DNA of 64,000 nucleotides, taken from contig NZ_JABWTK010000007.1 of assembly GCF_020071995.1 (NCBI RefSeq), positions 1 through 64,000 on the forward strand, given 5' to 3'. The notes under the pieces are model-generated. The model was not told the DNA's origin, did not search any database, and was given only the letters and a program-made list of their open reading frames with translations. The stretch's first letter is position 1, and the number at the start of each line of letters is the position of its first letter. The position numbers and the translations under genes are program-made. Positions 1 through 7,532 of this stretch are shown piece by piece. The DNA comes from Planococcus chinensis. GTDB taxonomy: Bacteria; Bacillota; Bacilli; Bacillales_A; Planococcaceae.

Positions 1-84
1 TATATGCGCTACTACAACGAAGACCGGATTCTCGAAAAATTAGGCTACCTGGCACCCAAGGAATTTGGGGCGCAAGCAGCCTAA
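1..84 (+). CDS. IS3-family transposase, C-terminal fragment (partial at window edge)
   Basis: An open frame enters from the left edge and stops at TAA 82-84, giving 27 residues. It contains the tail pattern YMRYYN..RI..KLGYLAPKEF, which matches the end of IS3-family OrfB (DDE integrase-type) transposases, where YYN..R....L....P..Y closes the rve domain. Only the tail is visible, so I cannot tell whether the complete protein lies outside the window. The stop is followed within about 40 bases by what looks like the end of the element. The assignment rests on this short motif, but the motif is characteristic. Confidence 0.7.
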   Translation, partial: YMRYYNEDRILEKLGYLAPKEFGAQAA

Positions 85-121
85 TAAAGGTGTTTTATAT
101 GTGTCTCAAATCGCTATGTCA
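1..121 (+). mobile_element. right end of an IS3-family insertion sequence
   Basis: The transposase stop at 84 is followed by a short non-coding tail ending ATGTCA at 121, which resembles a terminal inverted repeat with the usual 3' CA. The left end is outside the window, so neither the inverted repeat nor a target duplication can be confirmed. The exact boundary is a guess. Confidence 0.4.
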
Positions 122-158
122 GTCTAGGCCTGATAAAAGTCTTCTATTAAATTCTCCT

Positions 159-809
159 TTATTGGGTTGCAGATTCCTGCTTCCCTTCTTCTTTTGCCGC
201 TATTTGCGCTGGAACCCCAAGGACCGTCGTAAATGCCTTCACATCTTCCAGTACGGCAGACCCGGCACGGACAACGCTCCACTCGCCAACCTGCTTAGTA
301 GGAACGATGCTTGCCCCTGCCTCGACCAATGCACCCTCATCAATCGTTGCCACACCCGCCACCGTAGCACCGGGTGAGATATGGACGTAGTCGCCGACTG
401 CACAATCATGTTCCACAACAGCCCGTGAATTGATGATGGAATGGCTGCCAATCTGCGCTTCTGCATTAACCACTGCACCGGGCATCACCACAGTTCCTTG
501 GCCAAGCACTGCACTTGGGCTGACGATTGCACCTTTATGAATAGCAGTCGCATATTGATCATCACGCAACCCGAGAGATTCAACAATCTTTCGCCTCACC
601 GCATTCGCGCCGATGGCCACAATCACTTTCGCTGATTCCTGTTCGATCAAAGAATGCACTTCCAAAACGGGGCCAAACCAGCAGCCGGATTCTTTGAAAA
701 GTTTGCTGTACTTGTCGTCGAGTTTGGCGATTACTTGATGGCCGCAGGAAGCCAGATTGTCCGTGATGACGCGGGCGTGGCCGCTGTCACCGATCAAGAT
801 GATGTTCAT
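159..809 (-). CDS. NeuD/PglD-family sugar O-acyltransferase
   Basis: This 216-residue protein has an N-terminal nucleotide-sugar or Rossmann-like part (IILIGDSGHARVI near the start) followed by a left-handed beta-helix of hexapeptide repeats (about residues 90-200, e.g. IVSPSAVLGQGTVVMPGAVV). This is the NeuD/PglD layout of acetyl-CoA-dependent transferases that acetylate amino-sugars or sialic acids. I chose the second ATG (809) because AGGGGG lies 7 bases before it, whereas the ATG at 815 is almost fused to that site. It is not beside other sugar genes, so its substrate is unknown. It sits next to an IS end and may have been separated from a polysaccharide locus. Confidence 0.82.
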   Translation of the reverse strand: MNIILIGDSGHARVITDNLASCGHQVIAKLDDKYSKLFKESGCWFGPVLEVHSLIEQESAKVIVAIGANAVRRKIVESLGLRDDQYATAIHKGAIVSPSAVLGQGTVVMPGAVVNAEAQIGSHSIINSRAVVEHDCAVGDYVHISPGATVAGVATIDEGALVEAGASIVPTKQVGEWSVVRAGSAVLEDVKAFTTVLGVPAQIAAKEEGKQESATQ

Positions 810-837
810 AGTCATTCCCCCTAAGTCAGCCGATCCC

Positions 838-3270
838 TTATTTCTTCATAACCCCAATTACCCGTCCGTTGATCCGGACATCTTCGCTTCTCATCAAAAT
901 CGGTTCATATGCCGGGTTCTCAGACACCAGCAAAATATCGTTGCCCATCGGCATGTATTTTTTCATCGTCGCTTCTTCGGCAATGACCGCGATGACAATA
1001 TCGCCATTTGATGCAGAGTTTTGTGCATTAACAATGACAAGGTCTCCTTTATCGATGCCTGCTCCGGTCATGCTGTCGCCGGTAACCGTCAGCGCAAACG
1101 TCTCGCGCGGCGACACGAGCCATTCACGCGGCACGTAGTAAGAGGTTTCGTAAGACTCCGCAGCAAGCGATGGCAGGCCCGCTGCGACGTTGCCAATCAG
1201 CGGAACAGCGGCTTTCTCGTGTACTTGGAGTTGCACGTCACTGCCTGCTTCACTTACTTCGATATCTTCTGCCGAATCCACATCGATTGCGTAAGTGTAG
1301 TCCCGGCCGTTCTTTAAGTTTTTATAAAGCCGGCGATTTTTCATTTCCGGCAGAAACTGCGGCCGGCATTTCGGCAAGTCCTGCACTTCTTCTCCGTTGC
1401 GGTCGATGATTTTCAGTTCCAACCCGTCTGTCGCAATGCCGTAAAATGCCCGGCTGTCAGCCTCCAAATACGATTTTAGCTGGACCAGCGCTTCGTCAAT
1501 TCCGCTCCCGAAGTGCTTTACTTCTGCAATGATGTAAGGCCGCGCTTCACCTGCCGTATACACCATCACCGCAATGTCGCAATACCCTTTTTTGGAGAAC
1601 TGCTGGACCCCGAATTCAAGTTCCATCAATTCATACGGATAGCCGTACGTTTCCCGCAGTTCCCTCACAAGCCACTGGCGGATGACTTCTTCTTTGGAAT
1701 GCAGATCCACGAGCTGATCCGTCAGCTGATAATCGGTCATTGGAATCGATTCAAACGGCTTTAAAGATGCGTCTTTCTTCATCCGCAGATGCTTGCGGTT
1801 GATTTCCTTGATGAACTTGGACGGCTTTTTCACTGAAGACATATACAGCAGTTCGTTGGCCCGGGTCATGCCGACATACAATAACTTCCGTTCATCCGAC
1901 TCCAATGTTTCCTGGTCTTCCGCATCTGCGTACCGGTCCGGCGGAATCAGTCCGCTGTTCAAATCGATCAGGAAAATCACTTTGAACTCCAGCCCTTTGA
2001 TCGAATGCATCGTCACGAGCTTCACCCGGTCGGATTCAAAATCCGGTTCACTGTTCTGCAGGATGTCACTCGGAATGCCGGCCGCGTTCAACCCCGACGC
2101 CATGCTTTCAATATGGCGCTTTTCCCGGGCTACGACGCAGATTTCCGATAACGCATAATCATTCTGAAGCATTCGGATTTCCTCAATCAAAAACTGCAGC
2201 TGCTGCTGAGGCGTCAGGAAAAACCGGTAAATCGGCGGATGGCCATGGCGGTCAATCAAAGCGGGTTTAACAAAATCGACGTTCGTCCGAATACTTTCGT
2301 CCGCTTCGATAAGATGAAATGCTGCTGTTGAAATTTCCGTCGTCGTCCGGTAGTTCTTGCTCAAAGCGCGCGACTTCCCGCTCATGTCATAGCCAATCGA
2401 CGTATAAGGACGCCCTTTCCCGAGCCACGACAGCGGATAAATGCTTTGCGTATTGTCCGCCACAAACAACAGCGACGAATGGTCTTTTTCCCGGTACAGC
2501 TCTTTTAGGAACAGCAGCTGTACACGCGTCAAATCCTGGCTTTCATCAATCAAGATATGGGTGTAGGCATGGAAACGGCTGCGCCGTACTTCTTCCAGTG
2601 CATACAGATTCATCTGCTTGAACGTCGTCAGCCCTTCTTTTTCAAGCAGTTCTATAAAATGGATGTACACATCGAAAATGGCAGCCCGCAGCTTCGAATT
2701 CTTCAACAATTTCTGCGGCGTTCCGCCGTCTCCTGAAGAACGCCCGACGCGGTCTGCTGCCTGGTAGGTTTCCACATCCGTCATCGCACAAGCCAAAATC
2801 CATTCCACTTCATCCAGCAGAAACTTGCTGTTTTTCGGTGTCAGCACTTTGACATCCGGATAGGATTTCTTCACGTGATGAATCGCCAGGACCATGAGTT
2901 TGTGCATTTTTTCGAAAGGAGCAATTTCCAGCTTCTTATTCAGCCGCTTCTGATAGCGCATAAACTCTTTATACATTAAGCTGTCGATGTTCGTAATATC
3001 CACTTCCGCGTCCGAAGAAAACAACTGGGCGGCCGACAATTCATCTTCATCCGCCAGCCGTGCATACTGATGCTTTATATACTGAAGCAATGTTTTATTA
3101 TAAGTGACCAGCAAGATCCGGTCATCGTCTTCATGGCAATAATGGTCTTTCAGGAAATTAAGGCGGCGAATCGCTACGGTCGTCTTCCCTGACCCCGCTA
3201 CACCTTTTACGAGCATCGGGCCAGTCGGTTCCAGTTCTACGATTCTGCGCTGTTCCACGTTCAATTTCAT
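838..3270 (-). CDS. SF1 (UvrD/Rep-like) helicase fused to a PD-(D/E)XK nuclease and a LexA-like S24 protease
   Basis: This 810-residue protein has three parts. Residues 1-480 are a superfamily 1 helicase: Walker A GVAGSGKTT (23-31), Walker B IDESQD (241-246), MHSIKGLEFK (421-430) and YVGMTRA (465-471). Residues about 525-650 resemble the HsdR-N/PD-(D/E)XK nuclease fold, with Asp565 and the E583-V-K585 core. Residues about 689-810 are a LexA/UmuD-type S24 domain: cleavage-like Ala697-Gly698, Ser733 in GDSM and Lys770. The DNA-binding HTH of LexA is absent. It is monocistronic, with GGAGGTG 6 bases before ATG. Family knowledge suggests DNA unwinding and cutting; control by self-cleavage is inference. 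No LexA/DinR box (GAAC-N4-GTTC) was seen upstream. Confidence 0.85.
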   Translation of the reverse strand: MKLNVEQRRIVELEPTGPMLVKGVAGSGKTTVAIRRLNFLKDHYCHEDDDRILLVTYNKTLLQYIKHQYARLADEDELSAAQLFSSDAEVDITNIDSLMYKEFMRYQKRLNKKLEIAPFEKMHKLMVLAIHHVKKSYPDVKVLTPKNSKFLLDEVEWILACAMTDVETYQAADRVGRSSGDGGTPQKLLKNSKLRAAIFDVYIHFIELLEKEGLTTFKQMNLYALEEVRRSRFHAYTHILIDESQDLTRVQLLFLKELYREKDHSSLLFVADNTQSIYPLSWLGKGRPYTSIGYDMSGKSRALSKNYRTTTEISTAAFHLIEADESIRTNVDFVKPALIDRHGHPPIYRFFLTPQQQLQFLIEEIRMLQNDYALSEICVVAREKRHIESMASGLNAAGIPSDILQNSEPDFESDRVKLVTMHSIKGLEFKVIFLIDLNSGLIPPDRYADAEDQETLESDERKLLYVGMTRANELLYMSSVKKPSKFIKEINRKHLRMKKDASLKPFESIPMTDYQLTDQLVDLHSKEEVIRQWLVRELRETYGYPYELMELEFGVQQFSKKGYCDIAVMVYTAGEARPYIIAEVKHFGSGIDEALVQLKSYLEADSRAFYGIATDGLELKIIDRNGEEVQDLPKCRPQFLPEMKNRRLYKNLKNGRDYTYAIDVDSAEDIEVSEAGSDVQLQVHEKAAVPLIGNVAAGLPSLAAESYETSYYVPREWLVSPRETFALTVTGDSMTGAGIDKGDLVIVNAQNSASNGDIVIAVIAEEATMKKYMPMGNDILLVSENPAYEPILMRSEDVRINGRVIGVMKK

Positions 3271-3306
3271 GCTGACACCTCCGCATTACTTACAAGTTCT
3301 ACCTTT

Positions 3307-3335
3307 ATTCTATGAATATTGTCGTAAAATAGCAA
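3307..3335 (-). promoter_or_regulatory. putative sigma-A promoter of the helicase-nuclease-S24 gene
   Basis: On the minus strand TTGCTA and TAGAAT are separated by 17 bases, placed about 40 bases before the start codon. This fits a vegetative -35/-10 pair. It is read by eye only. Confidence 0.45.
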
Positions 3336-3399
3336 GTTGATTTCTGAGTCTTCAGAATCCGGAGAGGCCGTGTCTATTAAAAATATTTTAGGTCTTTAA

Positions 3400-3443
3400 T
3401 AAAACAAAACCCGTCGGGCGATTTGCTTCATCACCGGACGGGT
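3400..3443 (-). terminator. rho-independent terminator after the AEC transporter
   Basis: The arms ACCCGTC and GACGGGT form a GC-rich hairpin with two internal mismatches, followed on the minus strand by a T-rich tail. It lies between the 3' end of the AEC gene and the upstream region of the helicase gene. Confidence 0.7.
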
Positions 3444-3499
3444 CTATTCATGTTCTGGCATAATTCTTTATTCTTCATTTCGCCTTTCCTTTTAAACTC

Positions 3500-4405
3500 T
3501 TACAGCAACAGCAACAACACAGGAATGGTGACAATGCTTGCAAGCGTACTGACAAACATGGCGCTTGAAACCATATCAGGGTTCATTCCGAATTTAATGG
3601 CGAGCAGGGTCGTTGTCGCAGCTGTTGGTGTAGCAGCACCTATCAATAGCACTTTTGCTTCCAGTGCCCCTGTTGGATAGATCAAGAGCAGCAATGCATA
3701 AGCAAGTGCCGGAAAGGCGATTAATTTGAACAGTGTCGCCGTTCCGATAAACTTGATCACGCTCTTCAACTGGATTGAAGCAAGCGTGATGCCGAGCAGT
3801 GTCAACATTGTAGGAATCGATGCCTGCCCAAGCAGCCCGGTCGCATTTTCAATGGCTCCCGGTACCGGTATGCCGGCGATTTTCAGCAGGAGCGCTAAGA
3901 GGATAGCGCTAAATCCGGGCATCCGCACCACGGTCAAAAGGATATCTTTTTTCGGGACTTGCGCATGATTGGAGGCATAAAACACTCCGGCTGAATTCAT
4001 CAAAAGAGACTGCATGACCAAATAGATAATTCCGATTGCCACCCCTTCTTCCCCAAATGCAAAAAGGATGATAGGCAGCCCATAATTCCCGGCATTCGGA
4101 AATCCCGAAGCCAGCATCAAGGTATTTTGGTAAGCTGTATCCCAGCTGAAGATTTTCCCGGCTATGTAGACAAACAACGCAAATAACAGAAATAAGGCAA
4201 ACGCAAAAAGGACAATCCGCCCGAGATCCGCCATATCCATTTCAGAAGTCGATACCGAATAAAAGAACAACGCAGGGCTAAAAACATAAATTGACAAATC
4301 GGAGACCGACTTCGAATTGATCGACATGTATTTGCCAACGATAAAGCCGACACCCAACAATAGGAAGACCGGCAAGACAACATTCAAAATTTCTGCAATG
4401 ACCAA
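3500..4405 (-). CDS. AEC-family (auxin efflux carrier) transporter
   Basis: This 301-residue, highly hydrophobic protein has about ten predicted membrane helices in a 5+5 arrangement, typical of AEC (PF03547) carriers that move malate, malonate or other small organic anions. It begins VIAEILNVVLPVFLLLGVGFIVGKY, the usual family opening. The start is TTG at 4405, because a stop lies two codons upstream and no ATG occurs before residue 27. The ribosome site is weak. It stands alone between a terminator and a tRNA remnant, so context does not reveal the substrate. Confidence 0.85.
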   Translation of the reverse strand: MVIAEILNVVLPVFLLLGVGFIVGKYMSINSKSVSDLSIYVFSPALFFYSVSTSEMDMADLGRIVLFAFALFLLFALFVYIAGKIFSWDTAYQNTLMLASGFPNAGNYGLPIILFAFGEEGVAIGIIYLVMQSLLMNSAGVFYASNHAQVPKKDILLTVVRMPGFSAILLALLLKIAGIPVPGAIENATGLLGQASIPTMLTLLGITLASIQLKSVIKFIGTATLFKLIAFPALAYALLLLIYPTGALEAKVLLIGAATPTAATTTLLAIKFGMNPDMVSSAMFVSTLASIVTIPVLLLLL

Positions 4406-4544
4406 TTGAGCTCACATCCGATGCTAATCTAGGAAGGCTTCTTCCTTAATCATTAAGTTTACGGAAAGTTTCATAAAAAAACCAGTCAGCCTTCAAGGCT
4501 CTCGTATTTAGCAGCACCCGCTTCACTTCCCTGTAAAGGACAAT

Positions 4545-4576
4545 CAATAAAACCCGCCTAATAAAAGACGGGCTTC
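4545..4576 (-). terminator. terminator downstream of the tRNA-Leu remnant
   Basis: AAGCCCGTC and GGCGGGTT form a hairpin (with G-U pairs) followed on the minus strand by TTTTATTG. It resembles the hairpin after the intact tRNA-Leu at 10275-10308, which suggests the tRNA was duplicated with its terminator. Confidence 0.6.
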
Positions 4577-4604
4577 ATCATATTCTTTCTATAAATACAT
4601 TGTA

Positions 4605-4688
4605 TGCGGATGAAGGGAGTCGAACCCTCACGGTGTTTCCATCACTAGACCCTGAGCCTAGCGCGTCTGCCAATTCCGGCACGCTATA
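4605..4688 (-). pseudogene. damaged tRNA-Leu(CAG)
   Basis: The minus strand is nearly identical to the intact tRNA-Leu at 10327-10410 across the D loop, anticodon arm (CAG in a 7-base loop), variable arm and T arm, and ends CATCCGCA. The 5' acceptor strand is TATAGCG instead of GCGGATG, so it cannot pair with the 3' strand. The D stem also carries a mismatch (GCC against CGC). The T arm still pairs. A tRNA finder might still score this weakly, but a working acceptor stem is not possible as written. The adjoining glycosyltransferase stop codon is only six bases away. Confidence 0.75.
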
Positions 4689-4694
4689 GAATAA

Positions 4695-6122
4695 TTATAA
4701 ATCCAGTTTCTTTAAACTTTCGGGTTCTTGGACCGATTCTAAGGCAATCGCCGTTGATACCTCGACAAGCATTGGAATTTTGCTGATAGCGTCTTCCGGA
4801 TAGATGGAAACCAATCCGGTCCGGTCCACTTTATTCCAGGCATGGTTTTTTTGTAAAAAGTAAGCGATGGTTCCGTATAAAAAATAATAGGTATCCAGCA
4901 TGCGGTAAGTTGGATATTCAAAAATCGAAAAGATGAAAATTTTGGCGTAATCGATTACTGAATATCGATGGCCATAACGGACCGCAATCCGGTAAGAAGT
5001 CAAGCGCAAGCTGATCTGCAGGACTGCTGTCATGATTAAGAGAACGAGCGTCAGACCGACAAGATTGCCGGTAAAAACCGAAATAACCAGCAGGAACGTA
5101 GTGATGATGCCAACGCTGCCGGGCAAAAGCGCATCTAATATCATGAACATGACCAGTTTCCAACCTAAATTGTGGATTTTTTGCTTGTTGTAGATTTTTA
5201 GCGAATCCAAAAAGCCTTTTTGCCATCTGACGCGCTGCTTAGATAAGTTCTTGAAATCCGCCGGGACTTCTGTATAGCATTGGGCTTTCGGGACAAACAA
5301 CATGGTGCAGTTTTTGTATTTCTGATGGATCAGTCTTTGAAAATTCAGTGTGATTTCCATATCTTCTCCGATGGTTTTTTTGTAGCCGCCTACTTCAAAC
5401 ATCGCATAACTTCTAAATGCTCCGAATGCTCCTGACACGACGGACATCAAACCATACTTCGATTGCACCAGCCGCTTGACGTAGAATGACATCATATAAT
5501 CCGACAGTTGGTATTTGACCAGCCCAAGCCCTTTAAATTTCGGCTTGCCTTTTTTGTACATTTGCCCGACATGCACCATTCCGCCGGTCGCAATGACAAG
5601 AGGGTCTTGCATTGCCTCATTAATATGTATGAGGGCGCTTTTTTCCAGGACACTGTCTGCATCAAGTGTAATGATGATATCCCCTGCGGAGTGGTCAGCT
5701 CCAGCGTTCAAGGCGTCCGCCTTTCCGCCGTTCACTTTGTCAATGACATTGATATGAGGATACATAGCAGAACAATATGTGGCCTTGACGGATTCGTAAA
5801 CCAGTTTATTCATTGCTGGAAGTTCACATTCCTTGAGGTGCAGCAATTGCTTCAGCAAGTCGATGGAGTCATCTTTCGAACCGTCATTGATAATGATCAG
5901 CTGGTAATTTTCGTAGTCCAAGTTGCGGAAGCCGTCCAAACAACTTTTCAGCACCATCGCTTCGTTATAGGCTGGTACCAAAATCGTCATTTTTTGTTGA
6001 GGAATATCCTTGCGGATTTTCTGGTCATGCTTAGAAAGCTTTACAGAAAGAAACATGTACATTAATTGTATTGAAAAAAATATCGCAAAGAGCACCAAAC
6101 CGGTATATAGCAGAATCTCCAT
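4695..6122 (-). CDS. processive family 2 glycosyltransferase (PgaC/hyaluronan-synthase-like)
   Basis: This 475-residue membrane glycosyltransferase has one N-terminal helix (about 3-27), a GT-A catalytic domain and three or more C-terminal helices. Visible motifs are VPAYNE (49-54), D80-G81, DADS (154-157), GED (252-254) and QRVRW (296-300). These are the hallmarks of processive beta-glycan synthases that polymerise and export poly-GlcNAc, hyaluronan or glucans. The ATG at 6122 is preceded by AGGAG at 8 bases; an upstream in-frame start would run into the next gene. It is 22 bases downstream of a GH16 glucanase, which suggests one transcript and a glucan-type product, but the sugar cannot be read from sequence. 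Confidence 0.85.
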   Translation of the reverse strand: MEILLYTGLVLFAIFFSIQLMYMFLSVKLSKHDQKIRKDIPQQKMTILVPAYNEAMVLKSCLDGFRNLDYENYQLIIINDGSKDDSIDLLKQLLHLKECELPAMNKLVYESVKATYCSAMYPHINVIDKVNGGKADALNAGADHSAGDIIITLDADSVLEKSALIHINEAMQDPLVIATGGMVHVGQMYKKGKPKFKGLGLVKYQLSDYMMSFYVKRLVQSKYGLMSVVSGAFGAFRSYAMFEVGGYKKTIGEDMEITLNFQRLIHQKYKNCTMLFVPKAQCYTEVPADFKNLSKQRVRWQKGFLDSLKIYNKQKIHNLGWKLVMFMILDALLPGSVGIITTFLLVISVFTGNLVGLTLVLLIMTAVLQISLRLTSYRIAVRYGHRYSVIDYAKIFIFSIFEYPTYRMLDTYYFLYGTIAYFLQKNHAWNKVDRTGLVSIYPEDAISKIPMLVEVSTAIALESVQEPESLKKLDL

Positions 6123-6144
6123 TTTCCCCACTCCTAAGTATGTT

Positions 6145-6939
6145 TTATTTTTTGTAATACTTGATCCAATCCACAAGCAGCTCTTTCGGAAATCCCGTAG
6201 CGCCATCCGGTTCCCCTACCCAATCGCCTCCCACCCCCGTATTGATGAACAAATACATCTCTTCATTAGGGAAATGGGCAGCGGCCGTGTAAACCGGAGC
6301 GCCGTCAATGAGGAAAGTGATCCGGTCTGGATGCCACTCGACTCCATACGTATGAAAATCCCGGGTCAAATCCGGCTTTTCCGCAAAACCGTATGTCTTT
6401 GCGTAAATCCCCCGATTATCGTAGTGGAGAGTCGACCACGCTTTGTCCGGCTCCTGGCCCAATATTTCGACGATATCGATTTCCGGAAACTCTTTGCCGT
6501 TGTTCGTCCAAAGCCAGATAGCAGGCAGAAGTCCGGTTCCAGAAGGCATTTTGGCCCGCACTTCGATTTTCCCTTGCTGGAAAATCACTTTTCCTTTTGT
6601 TGTCACTGCACCAGAGGTATAAGGCATCTCTTCAGACCATTCTTCTTTTGTTGTAATTTTTAATAGCCCATCGCTAACGCCCACATTCCGGGGAGTGTAA
6701 TGCTGTTTCCGGTTGCCGTGCCCAAAAGCGTCATCCAGAACATTCCACGAATCCGGGTTCAATTCAGTGCCATCAAAATCTTCCTGCCAGGCAATTTTCC
6801 AGTGCGCATCCGCTTCAATTTTCCCCATTACCTCCTCGTTCCTTCCAATAAGGTTTTCGAGTTTCTGATCTACCGCCGTATCTTCCGGCGTGCAATACAA
6901 CATCACCGAAGTGCAAATCATGTGAACGATCTTTTCCAT
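6145..6939 (-). CDS. GH16 beta-glucanase (laminarinase/lichenase-type)
   Basis: The 264-residue product contains the GH16 active-site signature EIDIVE (Glu153 nucleophile, Asp155, Glu158 acid/base) in a complete beta-jelly-roll domain (about 47-264). GH16 enzymes cut beta-1,3 or beta-1,3-1,4 glucans and related polymers. AGGTGG precedes the ATG by 8 bases. The first 45 residues are not a convincing signal peptide: a short, Cys-containing hydrophobic stretch is followed by a polar linker. Secretion is therefore uncertain. It sits just upstream of a processive synthase, so it may trim or release that polymer. Confidence 0.85.
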   Translation of the reverse strand: MEKIVHMICTSVMLYCTPEDTAVDQKLENLIGRNEEVMGKIEADAHWKIAWQEDFDGTELNPDSWNVLDDAFGHGNRKQHYTPRNVGVSDGLLKITTKEEWSEEMPYTSGAVTTKGKVIFQQGKIEVRAKMPSGTGLLPAIWLWTNNGKEFPEIDIVEILGQEPDKAWSTLHYDNRGIYAKTYGFAEKPDLTRDFHTYGVEWHPDRITFLIDGAPVYTAAAHFPNEEMYLFINTGVGGDWVGEPDGATGFPKELLVDWIKYYKK

Positions 6940-7191
6940 TTAAAAACCCACCTATTTTCTTGATTTGATAACATTTTTTCTTTTAATCCTTTAAACCGAA
7001 ACACCAACCAAGCTCACAACCTGTGCGATTTATTGAAATTTTATTATTTTGGTGGTAAAAAACACATCCTTTAGTCATGTAATTAATTTTTATACAATTT
7101 ATCATTTAACTTTTAATAGGTGAATAGTTATATCTAATCAACTATTTTCTCAATTTATAGATAAATTAGAATTTTCAATGCCGTTTGATTA

Positions 7192-7257
7192 AAAGAAAAC
7201 AAAAAAAGAAAACCGCCCTGCATCCTCTTGAAAAAACCCAAGAAGTACAGAACGGCT
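7192..7257 (-). terminator. orphan minus-strand terminator
   Basis: A long imperfect hairpin (CCGTTCTG..CTTCTTG pairing with CAAGAGG..CAGGGCGG) is followed on the minus strand by TTTTCTTTTTTTG. No intact minus-strand gene lies upstream, only the short frame at 7342-7476. Confidence 0.55.
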
Positions 7258-7341
7258 GTATATTGATATATAGCTATATATGTTTTTGCCTTCAATAACC
7301 CTTTAAAAGAATTAGTTGCCTTTAAATGTTTACTTTATGTT

Positions 7342-7476
7342 TCATTCGGGTATACAGTCGCCGATTACCGGATTAGAAGGATGAAGAATATAATATTCTT
7401 TCAGTACATCTAATCCTTTAATGATTTCCTCCAAAACCCATAATCTGGGTAATTCTAAGTAAAACGACTGTGAAAA
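7342..7476 (-). pseudogene. possible remnant of a small gene (unknown)
   Basis: A minus-strand frame without an ATG reads about 44 codons with protein-like content, including WVLEEIIKGLDVLKEYY and HPSNPVIGD, then TGA, and is followed by a good terminator. I do not recognise it. It could be the tail of a lost gene or a chance frame. Confidence 0.3.
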
Positions 7477-7532
7477 TCAAATTTTTATCATATAGGAGTA
7501 TTTTCCTCTTTGCTCTTCAAAAAGGTTCAAAT

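Larger units (their letters stand above)
6940..7532. other. 593-bp intergenic region with an orphan terminator and a short coding remnant
   Basis: No complete gene is visible. The stretch is AT-rich. It holds a minus-strand terminator (7192-7257) and a 44-codon start-less minus-strand frame (7342-7476), listed separately. A GTG-started N-terminal extension of the LysR gene from 7470 is possible but has no ribosome site. Confidence 0.5.

Noticed and set aside
90..377. A 95-codon plus-strand frame starting just after the IS tail
   Set aside because: It runs antisense to the NeuD-like gene, has low-quality composition and no ribosome site.
3271..3360. Possible LexA/DinR operator upstream of the helicase-nuclease-S24 gene
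   Set aside because: I looked for GAAC-N4-GTTC and found only isolated half-sites.
5508..6065. A 185-codon plus-strand frame
   Set aside because: Antisense to the glycosyltransferase, and the reverse strand has all the conserved GT2 motifs.
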